The notes under the pieces are model-generated. The model worked only from the letters and a program-made list of their open reading frames with translations. It had not been told where the DNA came from and searched no databases. A stretch of DNA of 64,000 bases from HXMU1420-13 sp965249965 (lineage in GTDB: Bacteria; Bacteroidota; Rhodothermia; Balneolales; Balneolaceae). Below are positions 7,587 to 16,094 of this stretch, piece by piece; within the stretch, counting starts at the first letter, position 1; the number at the start of each line of letters is the position of its first letter. Made by a program: the position numbers and the translations under genes. Where the stretch lies: contig OZ252262.1 of the NCBI GenBank assembly GCA_965249965.1, positions 1,178,001 to 1,242,000 on the forward strand, read 5' to 3'.

Positions 7587-9875
7587 TTAGAGTTCGATAA
7601 ATAGTCTGCTGTAAAAGGTAGCACCTGGTTGTGCTGGTAAATATTCAGCATCGATGTGGTTGAATAGGTTATTCACACCGATTTGTAGCCGAAATCTTTT
7701 GTCAAGTCTCTTGGTGATTGCCAAATTCCAAATTGAATGAGCATCAACGAAGTCATCGTCTTCGGTATTTGCCCTTCCGTCGCCATTGTTATCGTTAAAG
7801 AAATATTGGCCTCTCAAAATACCCCGGAGTGATATTTCTGAATCAAGAATTGGTTCTTTGTAGAACAATTTCACATTACCGGAGTGTTTTGGGCGTTTTG
7901 GTAAAGGCACTTCGATTTCGAAATCTTTCGTAACCACACGTCCATTTTCAATCACTGTTCTCTCTTCAGTGATAAGTTCAACGGCATCTAAATATTGGTA
8001 CCCAAGGCTTGCGGTAAGTCGAGAAAATGGTGAATAAGTTGTTTCAAATTCAATGCCTTGCGTTCTGGCTTTGTTGATGTTCAAATAACCAAATATGGTG
8101 CTACCATCGGTTAATTCAAATACTTCGCGGGCATCAATTAAATTCTGCGCATCATTACGGAAGAAGTTCAAGGTCCATGAAACAGCATGTTCTTCATATC
8201 TAATATTTACGCCAAGATTATAAGCCGTTGAATATTCCGGTTCCAGCTCGCCAAGTGAAGCAACATCAATAAGATTTCTGAATACTAAGCCTAGCTGATT
8301 GAAATCGTCGATTTCGGCAAGGATATTTTGAGCTCCAAAAATACGGTAGCCACTACCTGCATTATCAAAGTTTAGATAGAGTGTTCTGAAATCCGGAGCT
8401 TTAAAACCTTGCCCCACGGAAGCTCGTACGTTTATCTCGTTTGTTAACGAATATCTTGCAGCAAGTTTTGGGCTTAGGTAACTGGCATAAGATGAATGAT
8501 TATCTAATCTAGCCCCGGCTATAAAGTAAAGTTTCTCTCCAACAAAAAGCTGATGTTGCAAGAAGGCAAAATTACCACTTTGCGTTCTTTCACCCTGATA
8601 TCGTTCTGCTTTTACATACTCCCAGGATGAACCTCCACCAAAAGAAGTAATATTTGAGGCATTCCATGAATAATCATTTTGCAATTCAAACTTATCTAAT
8701 CCTTGTTGATTGTTCAGTCGAATATCTTCTTCAGTCGGATCTTCAAAAAAGGTATCTGACTGATCTTCATATCGCGTTAAATACCCAATTAGTGTGGTTG
8801 TAAAATTTGAAAACGGAGAGCTCTCGATCCGAGCCTGAAGGGAGGCGTCATCCTGCCATCCCATTTCATCAATTTCGATTACCTCATTTTGTACGGTTGC
8901 TAGAGTTGCTCCGCTAAAACTATTTCTAAAATAACGTCCGCTTAAAGTCAGGGTTGTTAAATCGCTAAAATGATAATCGAACTTTGAGTTTAACGTTAGC
9001 GCATCAAACGGATTTTGATTGTTTCCAAATTGTGTATCACTTAAGTCGAAGCCATCAGAGCCATTTGCTGAAAACCCAACAGAACCGGAGAGCTTTTTTC
9101 TTAAAAATGAAAGTGAACTCCCTGTATCATACGAATTACGGCTACCGTACTGTACATACGTAGAAAGGCTTAAAGGCTCCGTACTTTTTTTAGTGATTAT
9201 ATTAATTACCCCGGCCAAAGCGTCGCTACCCCAAAGTGCTGATGAAGGTCCTTTTACAACTTCAACTTGCTGGATATTGGATACGTTAATTCGGCTTAAA
9301 TCCAAGGCGCCACGTGTTCGCCCTATCACCGGCTGACCATCAATTAAAATTAGCGTATAATCACTTTCGAATCCTTGAATTTGGATAGCATTTTCTTCGT
9401 TTGGTGCTAAAGTTATTCCTGGTTGTTCAAGTAAAATATCTTTTAAAGTAGTTGCGCCGGATAATTCAATTTCTTGCTCAGAAATTACATCCACCGGAGC
9501 CGGAACATCCTCCAGATCTTGCGCTGTTCGTGAGGCAGTAACAATCGCTTGAATGTCACCATAAACTTTATCCTCGAGGATGATTTCAAATTCCTGCTTT
9601 GGAGAATTTATTTCGATTTCCAGTTCTTTTGGTGCATAACCAATTCTAGAAGTTTTTAACAGATACGTACCATATGGAATCTCTGCTATGTGAAATAATC
9701 CAGCTTCATCGGATATTGCCCATTTCGTGTTCGTAACAAAAATTGACACATCAGATACAGGCATTCCATTATCAGATAAAATCGTACCTGAAATAGTTCC
9801 GGTTTGGGCAAATGTGCTTGTACTACATACAAAAAAAAGACTCCACAGAATGGAGTTCTTTAAAAGTCTAAACAA
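7587..9875 (-). CDS. TonB-dependent receptor, HmuR-like
   Basis: A 762-residue outer-membrane receptor. Signal peptide (about 1-23), a carboxypeptidase-regulatory-like domain (about 25-110), a TonB plug (about 125-235: VISEQEIELSGATTLKDILLEQPGI, VEVVKGPSSALWGSDALAGVINII) and a 22-strand-type barrel ending RLFIEL. The segment GQGFKAPDFRTLYLNF resembles the FRAP/YRAP region of haem receptors. Together with the adjacent HmuY-like lipoprotein this suggests haem or iron-complex uptake, but the substrate is inferred. No hmuSTUV-type partners are in view. The N-terminal domain is common in Bacteroidota receptors. Confidence 0.88.
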   Translation of the reverse strand: MFRLLKNSILWSLFFVCSTSTFAQTGTISGTILSDNGMPVSDVSIFVTNTKWAISDEAGLFHIAEIPYGTYLLKTSRIGYAPKELEIEINSPKQEFEIILEDKVYGDIQAIVTASRTAQDLEDVPAPVDVISEQEIELSGATTLKDILLEQPGITLAPNEENAIQIQGFESDYTLILIDGQPVIGRTRGALDLSRINVSNIQQVEVVKGPSSALWGSDALAGVINIITKKSTEPLSLSTYVQYGSRNSYDTGSSLSFLRKKLSGSVGFSANGSDGFDLSDTQFGNNQNPFDALTLNSKFDYHFSDLTTLTLSGRYFRNSFSGATLATVQNEVIEIDEMGWQDDASLQARIESSPFSNFTTTLIGYLTRYEDQSDTFFEDPTEEDIRLNNQQGLDKFELQNDYSWNASNITSFGGGSSWEYVKAERYQGERTQSGNFAFLQHQLFVGEKLYFIAGARLDNHSSYASYLSPKLAARYSLTNEINVRASVGQGFKAPDFRTLYLNFDNAGSGYRIFGAQNILAEIDDFNQLGLVFRNLIDVASLGELEPEYSTAYNLGVNIRYEEHAVSWTLNFFRNDAQNLIDAREVFELTDGSTIFGYLNINKARTQGIEFETTYSPFSRLTASLGYQYLDAVELITEERTVIENGRVVTKDFEIEVPLPKRPKHSGNVKLFYKEPILDSEISLRGILRGQYFFNDNNGDGRANTEDDDFVDAHSIWNLAITKRLDKRFRLQIGVNNLFNHIDAEYLPAQPGATFYSRLFIEL

Positions 9876-9950
9876 GGTTGTGATGAATTTTATTTAGAAT
9901 AAATCCAAAGAAAAGGGAGAAATATGAAGATTATGTGAAGATGAAATATT

Positions 9951-9979
9951 AAACCCACTATACGGTAGCGTATGAGGGT
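9951..9979. other. Imperfect stem-loop upstream of TonB receptor
   Basis: Two nested 5-bp stems, AACCC/GGGTT outside and ATACG/CGTAT inside, around a GTAG loop. It lies between the DUF427 gene end and the TonB receptor start. It could end DUF427-operon transcription or act on the receptor leader. There is no U tract, so a terminator call is not supported. Confidence 0.35.
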
Positions 9980-10002
9980 TCAATTATGAAGATTGTGTGA
10001 AT

Positions 10003-10284
10003 TTAGCGTTCTATTTGAACGCCTTTCCAAAATGCTACGCGGCCTTCTATGGGTTTTGCGGCTGCGGATGCATCAGGGTAGAACCATGCAGCATTTTCAT
10101 TTAGTTTGCCATCTACATCAAGCGAATAATAGCTTGCAACACCCTTCCAAGGGCATGTGGTCTTCAACTGAGATTCTTTTAGAAATTCTTCTTTTATCGA
10201 ATCTATCGGGAAATAATGATTATTCTCAACGATTACGGTGTCGTCACTTTCTGCGATTATCTTTCCATTCCAAATAGCTTTCAT
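10003..10284 (-). CDS. DUF427 domain protein
   Basis: 93 residues with the DUF427 pattern: MKAIWNGKIIAESDDTVIVENNHYFP, then CPWKGVASYYSLDVDG and AAWFYPDAS...KPIEGRVAFWKGVQIE. The family is a small beta-rich fold of unknown function, often found beside short-chain dehydrogenases or metabolic genes. It is the last gene of a three-gene minus-strand run, 5 bp after the DUF423 gene. A plus-strand open frame over the same bases shows no family pattern and was not taken. Confidence 0.9.
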   Translation of the reverse strand: MKAIWNGKIIAESDDTVIVENNHYFPIDSIKEEFLKESQLKTTCPWKGVASYYSLDVDGKLNENAAWFYPDASAAAKPIEGRVAFWKGVQIER

Positions 10285-10289
10285 AATTT

Positions 10290-10679
10290 TTAGCGATGTT
10301 TATTAATTGCACCTTTTCTAATCATTAAAATTCCAAAATCGATCCATGCAGCAATAAGGAAAAGTCCCCCGATAGGGGTTATGGCACCGAACAAACCAAT
10401 ATCAGTAAGGCAGAGTACATACAAGCTACCTGAGAATATGAAGATTCCGAGAAAGAGAAGGTCTGTTACTCTTCTGAGTCTAATTTCGTAGACCATTGAA
10501 ACCAAACCGATTAATATCACACCCAAAGAATTCCAGGTGTGATAAAAAACAGCCGTTTCCCAGGTTTGCATTCTTTCCGGGGTGAGCATTTCTTCCAATG
10601 CATGTGCTCCAAAAGCCCCCAAGCCAACAGCAGATGCTAAAAAAAATCCAGCAATAGAAATGCGAGTATGCACCTTCAT
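10290..10679 (-). CDS. DUF423 (YgdD-like) membrane protein
   Basis: 129 residues with the DUF423 pattern, starting with a first helix containing AGFFLASAVGLGAFGAHALEEML, then WETAVFYHTWNSLGVILIGL and further hydrophobic segments ending GGLFLIAAWIDFGIL. About four membrane helices are visible, so it is an inner-membrane protein of unknown function (YgdD family of E. coli). It sits 3 bp after the DUF6263-like gene and 5 bp before DUF427, which suggests one transcript. Confidence 0.9.
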   Translation of the reverse strand: MKVHTRISIAGFFLASAVGLGAFGAHALEEMLTPERMQTWETAVFYHTWNSLGVILIGLVSMVYEIRLRRVTDLLFLGIFIFSGSLYVLCLTDIGLFGAITPIGGLFLIAAWIDFGILMIRKGAINKHR

Positions 10680-10682
10680 TAA

Positions 10683-11540
10683 TTACTGTTTAGTGAAGGT
10701 AGTTTTAGTATCCGTTCGAATGGTCATTGGAATCTGCATACCAGCAGCAGAAGCATTTCCGGTAATATCGTTTACACTATCAAAATTTGTTGGGAATCCG
10801 GTAATTTCATTCAAGGTATACGTTGCATTTTGTGTGCCGGTTAAGTCGAGCTCTACATTTGTTCCCATTTGAACGGTAGTTGCATCAATGGTGATATCAC
10901 TGTCTGCGCTGATGGTGAAATCATTATCGTAGGCGTAATTAGTAGCCATTTCAATGGGCATGTTATTCATGGTCATCGTTTTATTTTCCGACCATTCGGT
11001 ATCCCCGGCATTTGGGAAAAATGAGAATCGCAGTTCAAGCGTAGATCGAATTAAATCCTCATCAAAGAGAGCTTCAATTTGTGCAGCGGATTGAGGATTG
11101 CCTGAAAGTTTTTCATTTAAAGATGCTTTCACCTCGTCTAAACCCATAATGTTTTTGATCTCTCCAGCCTTTGTCATTTCAAACTGATAGGAAGAATTTT
11201 TTAAGGCCACATATAACCCACTTCCCATATCAGGATTTTCTGAATCTTCCACCATCGACATCATGGGTGAAGCCACCACAGTTTTTTGACTCAGAACTGT
11301 TAAACGGAGCGTATAATCTCCCACAGCGTTAATATTTTCAACTTCAAGTAATTCCAAACTCGCGTTTTCTGTGGTAATGGTATTAGGGGCACCCATGATT
11401 ATTTGGGAAATCTCCTGACTTTGATCTACTTCAATGTGATAAGAGCTTCCAACTTCGAGGTTATAACTATTAACTTGAAAAGCTGCTAGAGAGATGGAAG
11501 TGATCGCAATTATAAATGTTGTTGATAAAAACTTTCGCAT
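10683..11540 (-). CDS. DUF6263-like exported protein
   Basis: 285 residues with a signal peptide (MRKFLSTTFIIAITSISLAAFQ). The mature sequence, with YNLEVGSSYHIEVDQSQEISQ, LRLTVLSQ, DSENPDMGSGLYVALKNSSYQFEMTKAGEI and MGLDEV, resembles the DUF6263 family of Bacteroidota: proteins that start with a K/L-rich 'strength of stain' style beta repeat and have no known function. It is the first gene of the run with DUF423 and DUF427, and it is divergent from the DUF411 gene. The family call is from memory and moderately sure. Confidence 0.65.
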   Translation of the reverse strand: MRKFLSTTFIIAITSISLAAFQVNSYNLEVGSSYHIEVDQSQEISQIIMGAPNTITTENASLELLEVENINAVGDYTLRLTVLSQKTVVASPMMSMVEDSENPDMGSGLYVALKNSSYQFEMTKAGEIKNIMGLDEVKASLNEKLSGNPQSAAQIEALFDEDLIRSTLELRFSFFPNAGDTEWSENKTMTMNNMPIEMATNYAYDNDFTISADSDITIDATTVQMGTNVELDLTGTQNATYTLNEITGFPTNFDSVNDITGNASAAGMQIPMTIRTDTKTTFTKQ

Positions 11541-11672
11541 AAAACTTGATTGATGAATTTGATTGGAATGAAAGTAATAAATGTAAATGGTTTTATCTTT
11601 AATTTGGTTTGTTATGATTGAAACAAAAAGGTTCAGTACCTTTCAGTAAACTATTTTAAAATCTTATTTACC

Positions 11673-12161
11673 ATGACTAACGGAAAAATTTTAGCCTTTG
11701 GTGGCATATTTACAATCGCATTTGCCTCATTTTTATTTTGGCCTGCACAGGAACAGATGCCAGTATCAGAAAATGAAGTTACAGATAAAATCGAGGTTGT
11801 AATGTTTAAGAACGCAACTTGTATGTGTTGCGCAAAGTGGGCTGATCATATGGAAACTGCAGAATTTACCGTTGAGCAAGTTGTGCCAGAAAGCCTGTAT
11901 GATGTTAAAGTTGAAGCCGGAATTACTCAGGAATTATCGAGCTGCCATACAGCCAAGGTTGGCGGATATGTAGTTGAAGGCCATGTTCCATTAGAAGATG
12001 TGCGAAGACTTCTAGAAGAGAAACCTGATGCTATTGGAATAACTGTTCCAGGCATGCCAACTGGTTCACCAGGAATGGAAATAGAAGGGAGACCAGCAGA
12101 TAATTACGATGTGTTATTAATTCACAACGACGGCACCACGAGTATTTGGGCATCTCACTAA
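11673..12161 (+). CDS. DUF411 metal-binding protein, membrane-anchored
   Basis: 162 residues with an N-terminal membrane segment (about 4-25) and a DUF411 domain (about 35-160). Family landmarks are present: the CMCCAKW Cys cluster, SCHTAKVGGYVVEGHVP, and the PGMPTGSPGME loop. DUF411 proteins are thought to handle copper or other soft metals and are often next to copper resistance genes. Here the next genes encode a PCu(A)C chaperone and SCO1 on the opposite strand, which supports a copper role. It is a single-gene transcript ending in the terminator at 12183. Confidence 0.88.
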   Translation: MTNGKILAFGGIFTIAFASFLFWPAQEQMPVSENEVTDKIEVVMFKNATCMCCAKWADHMETAEFTVEQVVPESLYDVKVEAGITQELSSCHTAKVGGYVVEGHVPLEDVRRLLEEKPDAIGITVPGMPTGSPGMEIEGRPADNYDVLLIHNDGTTSIWASH

Positions 12162-12182
12162 AAGAATTTGATCCAAGTATTT

Positions 12183-12208
12183 AAAGGCTCCTGATTGGAG
12201 CCTTTTTT
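12183..12208 (+). terminator. Rho-independent terminator after DUF411 gene
   Basis: A perfect 9-bp stem (AAAGGCTCC / GGAGCCTTT) with a TGATT loop, running into a six-T tract at 12203-12208. It lies 21 bp after the DUF411 stop. The opposite strand has a shorter T run, so it could also partly terminate the convergent PCu(A)C gene. Confidence 0.9.
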
Positions 12209-12214
12209 GTTTAA

Positions 12215-12673
12215 TCAATTTTCTGAAAGCTGAACAGGAAGACGAATATATAGACTTCCTAACTTGGAGAATTGCAGCACAAAATCAACACTATCACCTT
12301 CGGTAATATCATTCTGTGGTCGAATAACCATGATATGAATTCCACCAGGTTTCAGCACTGCGTTAGAATTTGCTTCAATAGGAACCATGCCAATTTCCCG
12401 CATCCCCATTATACCATCCTCACCAGCAAAGGATTCATGAATTTGCGCATCTATGGCACTTTGTGTTGAGACGCTTAGTAAGGTATCTGCTACCGAATAG
12501 TTATTATGAATAGTAAAATATGCTGCGGTCATCATTCCAGCGTTGGCAGGCCTAAGCCATCCGTTCGAGATATAAAATTCTTCAACGTTCGGGCTATTAT
12601 CAGAGGGTGCTTCATTTTGATTGCAGCCGTTAATCAAAAAAAAGAGTGCAAAAATTATGAGAAAATTTTTCAT
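12215..12673 (-). CDS. PCu(A)C copper chaperone lipoprotein
   Basis: 152 residues with a lipobox (LINGC). The mature part has the PCu(A)C pattern: ISNGWLRPANAGMMTAAYFTIHN, the IHESFAGEDGIMGM segment and the late GGIHIMVI, together giving the His/Met copper site of the family (H...M...HxM). These periplasmic chaperones deliver copper, usually to the CuA site of cytochrome oxidase. The ATG overlaps the SCO1 stop by 4 bp (ATGA), a tight translational coupling that supports joint work in oxidase copper loading. Confidence 0.88.
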   Translation of the reverse strand: MKNFLIIFALFFLINGCNQNEAPSDNSPNVEEFYISNGWLRPANAGMMTAAYFTIHNNYSVADTLLSVSTQSAIDAQIHESFAGEDGIMGMREIGMVPIEANSNAVLKPGGIHIMVIRPQNDITEGDSVDFVLQFSKLGSLYIRLPVQLSEN

Positions 12674-13242
12674 CGTATGTTTTGAAAGTCTTCGATTATT
12701 AGTGATGGCACCATGGGTTGGCTTCCACCATATTCAATAATTACTCTTGATTGCGGATCGAGCACCATGATTTTGTCAGAGTGATTTAAAAAATACAGTT
12801 CTTCTCCGGCTTCGGTTGTGGTAGTAAATGAAACCTGAGTTCGTACGCGCAAGCTGTCCATTAGCGCAGAAATTGTGGTCGAATCGCCGGTAATGAAGTC
12901 AAAGTTTTTATCCAGATTGAAAGCGTCTTTATACTTTCTCAATGTTGATGGAGTATATCTTTTTGGATCGAAAGTAAATCCTAGAAATTGAACATCGTCG
13001 GGATCGCCAAGCTCATCTTGAATCTTGATAAGATTCTGAGTGATGAGCGGACAAATATCCGGGCAGTTCGTGTAAACAAATCCCATAACTACATATTTGC
13101 CTTTATAATCGTCTGGGAATGTAACGGTGGTACTATCTTGTGTGAGAAGCTCGAAGGAAGCGTCGTTCAAGTCGTCTATGATAACCGTTCGCTGGCATGC
13201 GAAAGCCAAAAATAAAAAGGAGAGAATGAATAGTTTTTTCAT
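12670..13242 (-). CDS. SCO1/SenC/PrrC family copper protein
   Basis: 190 residues with a lipobox (LAFAC). The thioredoxin-like domain has the CxxxC metal/redox motif in YTNCPDICPLI and the later conserved His in FLNHSDKIMVLDP, the three ligands of SCO copper sites. SCO proteins act in the periplasm in maturation of the cytochrome oxidase CuA centre. Its neighbour, overlapping by 4 bp, is the PCu(A)C chaperone, and a metal-cation exporter gene lies 58 bp upstream. Confidence 0.92.
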   Translation of the reverse strand: MKKLFILSFLFLAFACQRTVIIDDLNDASFELLTQDSTTVTFPDDYKGKYVVMGFVYTNCPDICPLITQNLIKIQDELGDPDDVQFLGFTFDPKRYTPSTLRKYKDAFNLDKNFDFITGDSTTISALMDSLRVRTQVSFTTTTEAGEELYFLNHSDKIMVLDPQSRVIIEYGGSQPMVPSLIIEDFQNIR

Positions 13243-13300
13243 GAAATACTTTAAATCAAAGAAGTATCAAAAATATGAAAACTAAATGAACAGAATGTAG

Positions 13301-14230
13301 TTATTGATGCAGATGTTCTAATTCGTGACTGTGTGCAGAACATGGCTCGAACTCAAACTCAAGAGTAGAATGCGTGATATGAAATTCATCGTGTAGTAGC
13401 TTCTTCAGTGTAGATTTTATCTCCTCCATTTGCATCACATCTTCCTTTTCGATAACAACATGGCACTCCAGTAACACCTGTTGTTCATCAAGTCGCCATA
13501 CATGCAGGTGATGAATACCGCAAACCTCATTTACCGATTTCATTTTTTCTTCCAATTTAATGAGATCAAGATTATCCGGTTTCGATTCCATCAAAATGTC
13601 TATCGTTTCTCTAAGCATATGATACGAGTGCCACAAAATGTATACACCGATCAAAAGTGTGAGAATGGTATCAACAATGTACCATTGATATTGCATGATG
13701 AGCCATCCACCTACAATCACCCCAACCGAGGAGAAGGCATCTGATAAAATATGGATGTAAGCACTTTTTAAATTTAGGTTCTCTTTGGAATCTTTGAAGA
13801 GAAGTACAGCGGTTATCACATTGCCTGCAAGCCCGATAATTGCAACCCAAAACATTGTAAAACCGTCGATCGGCTGTGGATCGAAAAAGCGCTCAAATCC
13901 TTCTTTGATCAAAAATAAGGCTACAATAACCAGCGTAATCAAGTTGATAAAAGCTCCGATTATCTCTGCACGTTTGTAGCCAAATGTCTTACGGTGATTT
14001 ACTCCTTTTTTTGAGATTTTTCGTGCTACAAGGCTAATCCCCAGCGACGCTGTATCATTTAAATTATGCACGGCATCAGAAAGAAGTGCCAGGCTGTTCG
14101 AAATCAGTCCACCAATAAACTGAGCAATCGTAATCGTGAGGTTCAGCAGGATGGAAATCCAAAGTTTACCAATGGATGCATCCTCGAAATTATGATGATG
14201 GTGGTGATGATGTTTATGATCGTGAGACAT
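13301..14230 (-). CDS. Cation diffusion facilitator (CzcD/ZnT-like)
   Basis: A 309-residue cation diffusion facilitator. The N-terminus is a His-rich tail (MSHDHKHHHHHHH). Six membrane helices follow, with the two HxxxD metal-site motifs, HNLND in helix 2 and HILSD in helix 5, the set typical of zinc-type exporters. The last 80 residues are the cytoplasmic ferredoxin-like dimer domain (VCGIHHLHVWRLDEQQVLLECHVV). It exports Zn2+, Co2+ or Cd2+ in exchange for H+. It may share a transcript with SCO1 and PCu(A)C downstream. Confidence 0.92.
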   Translation of the reverse strand: MSHDHKHHHHHHHNFEDASIGKLWISILLNLTITIAQFIGGLISNSLALLSDAVHNLNDTASLGISLVARKISKKGVNHRKTFGYKRAEIIGAFINLITLVIVALFLIKEGFERFFDPQPIDGFTMFWVAIIGLAGNVITAVLLFKDSKENLNLKSAYIHILSDAFSSVGVIVGGWLIMQYQWYIVDTILTLLIGVYILWHSYHMLRETIDILMESKPDNLDLIKLEEKMKSVNEVCGIHHLHVWRLDEQQVLLECHVVIEKEDVMQMEEIKSTLKKLLHDEFHITHSTLEFEFEPCSAHSHELEHLHQ

Positions 14231-14260
14231 CCCTAAAGGTATGATTTTTTAGGATGGCGG

Positions 14261-14710
14261 TCACCCCATTGCATACCAAATGCCAAAACTTACAACAAAT
14301 GATATCAACATGAGTACATAAGCTTGTTTAACAGGTTTGTCTGGGAGTAATGTTTCAATGGGATGAGTTTCTATGTACTGAATAAGTTCCTTCTTTATTT
14401 GAAGCTCTTTTTCAGTTAGTACTTCTTCTTTTACAGCCAGGACTTCTGCTTTATTATTGAAAGCTTCAACTTGTTGGTTGAGGAAGGCAGCAATTGTTTT
14501 TTCATCAATCTTAGCCAAGCCGCTAATAATGAGGTAGGCTGGAATCCCCACCATAAAAATGGCAATGGCAACCAGCGATCGGTCATACACAGACAGCTCA
14601 ATAAAGACCCCAAGAATCATGCTGATCATAGCCCCTAAACCCATGATGCATAAAAGGGCGCTTAGAATAAGTCGCAGTTTCCAGTTATTGAGTGCTTTAG
14701 TTAGAATCAA
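14261..14710 (-). CDS. Hypothetical membrane protein
   Basis: 149 residues; no family recognised. Two membrane helices at about 13-34 and 42-65, then a charged, probably helical stretch of about 60 residues (EEVLTEKELQIKKELIQYIETHP), and a C-terminal helix (about 129-148). It is 6 bp downstream of the M14 carboxypeptidase gene and 30 bp upstream of the cation exporter gene on the same strand, so it is likely co-transcribed with them. Confidence 0.7.
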   Translation of the reverse strand: MILTKALNNWKLRLILSALLCIMGLGAMISMILGVFIELSVYDRSLVAIAIFMVGIPAYLIISGLAKIDEKTIAAFLNQQVEAFNNKAEVLAVKEEVLTEKELQIKKELIQYIETHPIETLLPDKPVKQAYVLMLISFVVSFGIWYAMG

Positions 14711-14716
14711 TGGTGA

Positions 14717-15982
14717 TTAATTTGGGTTAGCATTTTGCCATTCTTCAAGAAGAAGTTCCATCAGTGAATTTGCTGAATTTACACCAAGTTTTCTTATTTC
14801 ATCAAGCGCTAATTCATCATGAACTTCAAAAGTTAGAGCATCGCTTCCAAAGGTTCGATAAAACCAGTTTTTCGATATTGGTGAGCTAGTGTCAAATTCT
14901 TCAGATACAAAATTTAACTCAGGATGATCACTGTCAACCCGTTGAAACCAGCGTTGGGTTAAATTATCGGGTGATGTTTCAATCTCTTCTAATATTGGGT
15001 AAAAGATATTTTCGTTTGTGGAATGAAAATCAATTCCATAATAAATACGAGCATTTGATTCGTTTTGCATATCCAAAAGAGCATCCCTGACTGCTTGTGT
15101 TTCAGGTTGATTAAAATTTTGCCAATCCCGATTCAAATCAACACCTGCTCCATTGTGGCGCCAGTGCCCATTTACTACTCCATCAGGATTGATTATTGGG
15201 AATGCTTTAATGATGAATTTAGATCTGAACTCTCGGGCGAGTTCGGAATTCGAAATCAGCGTTTCAAAAAAGTGTTGATAGGTGCGATATCCGGATACTT
15301 CTGGGGGGTGTTGCCTGCTAAGCAGTACTAAAACCCCCTTCTCTTTTTCAGTATTAGATTCATCAACAGTCAAGGCAATTACCGGGCGATTTTCATTAGA
15401 AAATCCGGCGGTATCAATGTCTACATTGGCAGATTCAAGAACAGAAAATGTATTAATTAAATCAGTAAAACGAATATTATCGAATAAATGTGCCGATACT
15501 CGTTGGGCCTGTTCTTCGAGATGAATGCCAAACGTTGTTGTACCGGTAGTGCTATCAAAATCGGCGTTTTCAACAATATGAGAATAGGACAAAACACCCA
15601 TTGAGCGTTCAATCTTTGGTTGATAACGGTGCTGACCTTCTTTGTAAGCGATTCGCAAATTAATTGCACGAGCTTCTTCCGCCCAAATATAGAAACTAAA
15701 CCATGGGCTGTTATTGATGGGATAATTTTCAGGCTCAATGAGTACTTCGAAAGTGTTTCCATTAATTTGATAAAAGTCGGACGCTCTCGCACCTTCAAAT
15801 TCGTTACTTACCCAAACTTTTGGATTGCCTGCACCAATTATTCGGCGATTCTGCTCTTTGATTTCTCTTCCTGTTGTATTTGTTACGCCGGGTGGATCGT
15901 ACGAAAAGCCTGTAAACTCTGAAGTTGACTTACAGGAAAACAAGAGTAGCGAAAGAACTAGGATAGATTTCGGATGTATCAA
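14717..15982 (-). CDS. M14 family zinc carboxypeptidase lipoprotein
   Basis: 421 residues with a lipobox (LLLFSC). An N-terminal beta-domain (about 30-170) precedes an M14 catalytic domain. Metal and catalytic motifs are visible: RQHPPEVSGYRTYQ (zinc His and Glu), NPDGVVNGHWRHNGAGVDLNRDW (substrate Arg region), DFHST (third zinc ligand) and TFEVHDE (catalytic Glu). The layout of N-terminal domain plus M14 resembles the cytosolic-carboxypeptidase-like branch, but this one is exported, so its substrate is probably a peptide in the periplasm or at the surface. Confidence 0.88.
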   Translation of the reverse strand: MIHPKSILVLSLLLFSCKSTSEFTGFSYDPPGVTNTTGREIKEQNRRIIGAGNPKVWVSNEFEGARASDFYQINGNTFEVLIEPENYPINNSPWFSFYIWAEEARAINLRIAYKEGQHRYQPKIERSMGVLSYSHIVENADFDSTTGTTTFGIHLEEQAQRVSAHLFDNIRFTDLINTFSVLESANVDIDTAGFSNENRPVIALTVDESNTEKEKGVLVLLSRQHPPEVSGYRTYQHFFETLISNSELAREFRSKFIIKAFPIINPDGVVNGHWRHNGAGVDLNRDWQNFNQPETQAVRDALLDMQNESNARIYYGIDFHSTNENIFYPILEEIETSPDNLTQRWFQRVDSDHPELNFVSEEFDTSSPISKNWFYRTFGSDALTFEVHDELALDEIRKLGVNSANSLMELLLEEWQNANPN

Positions 15983-16094
15983 ATTTTGCCCTTTTCTTTT
16001 AAAATAGGAACCAAAGCGCTGGTTTTAAACTCAAAAGCATAATTTTAAATAATAAAACTTCGGGTTATACTTTCTCAGCTACATTTAATCGGCC

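Noticed and set aside
9993..10277. A 94-residue plus-strand open frame.
   Set aside because: It is a shadow of the DUF427 gene, which has a clear family pattern on the minus strand.
16012..16027. Small hairpin (AACCA/TGGTT) before the TamA-like gene.
   Set aside because: Only five base pairs and no gene it could end in that orientation.
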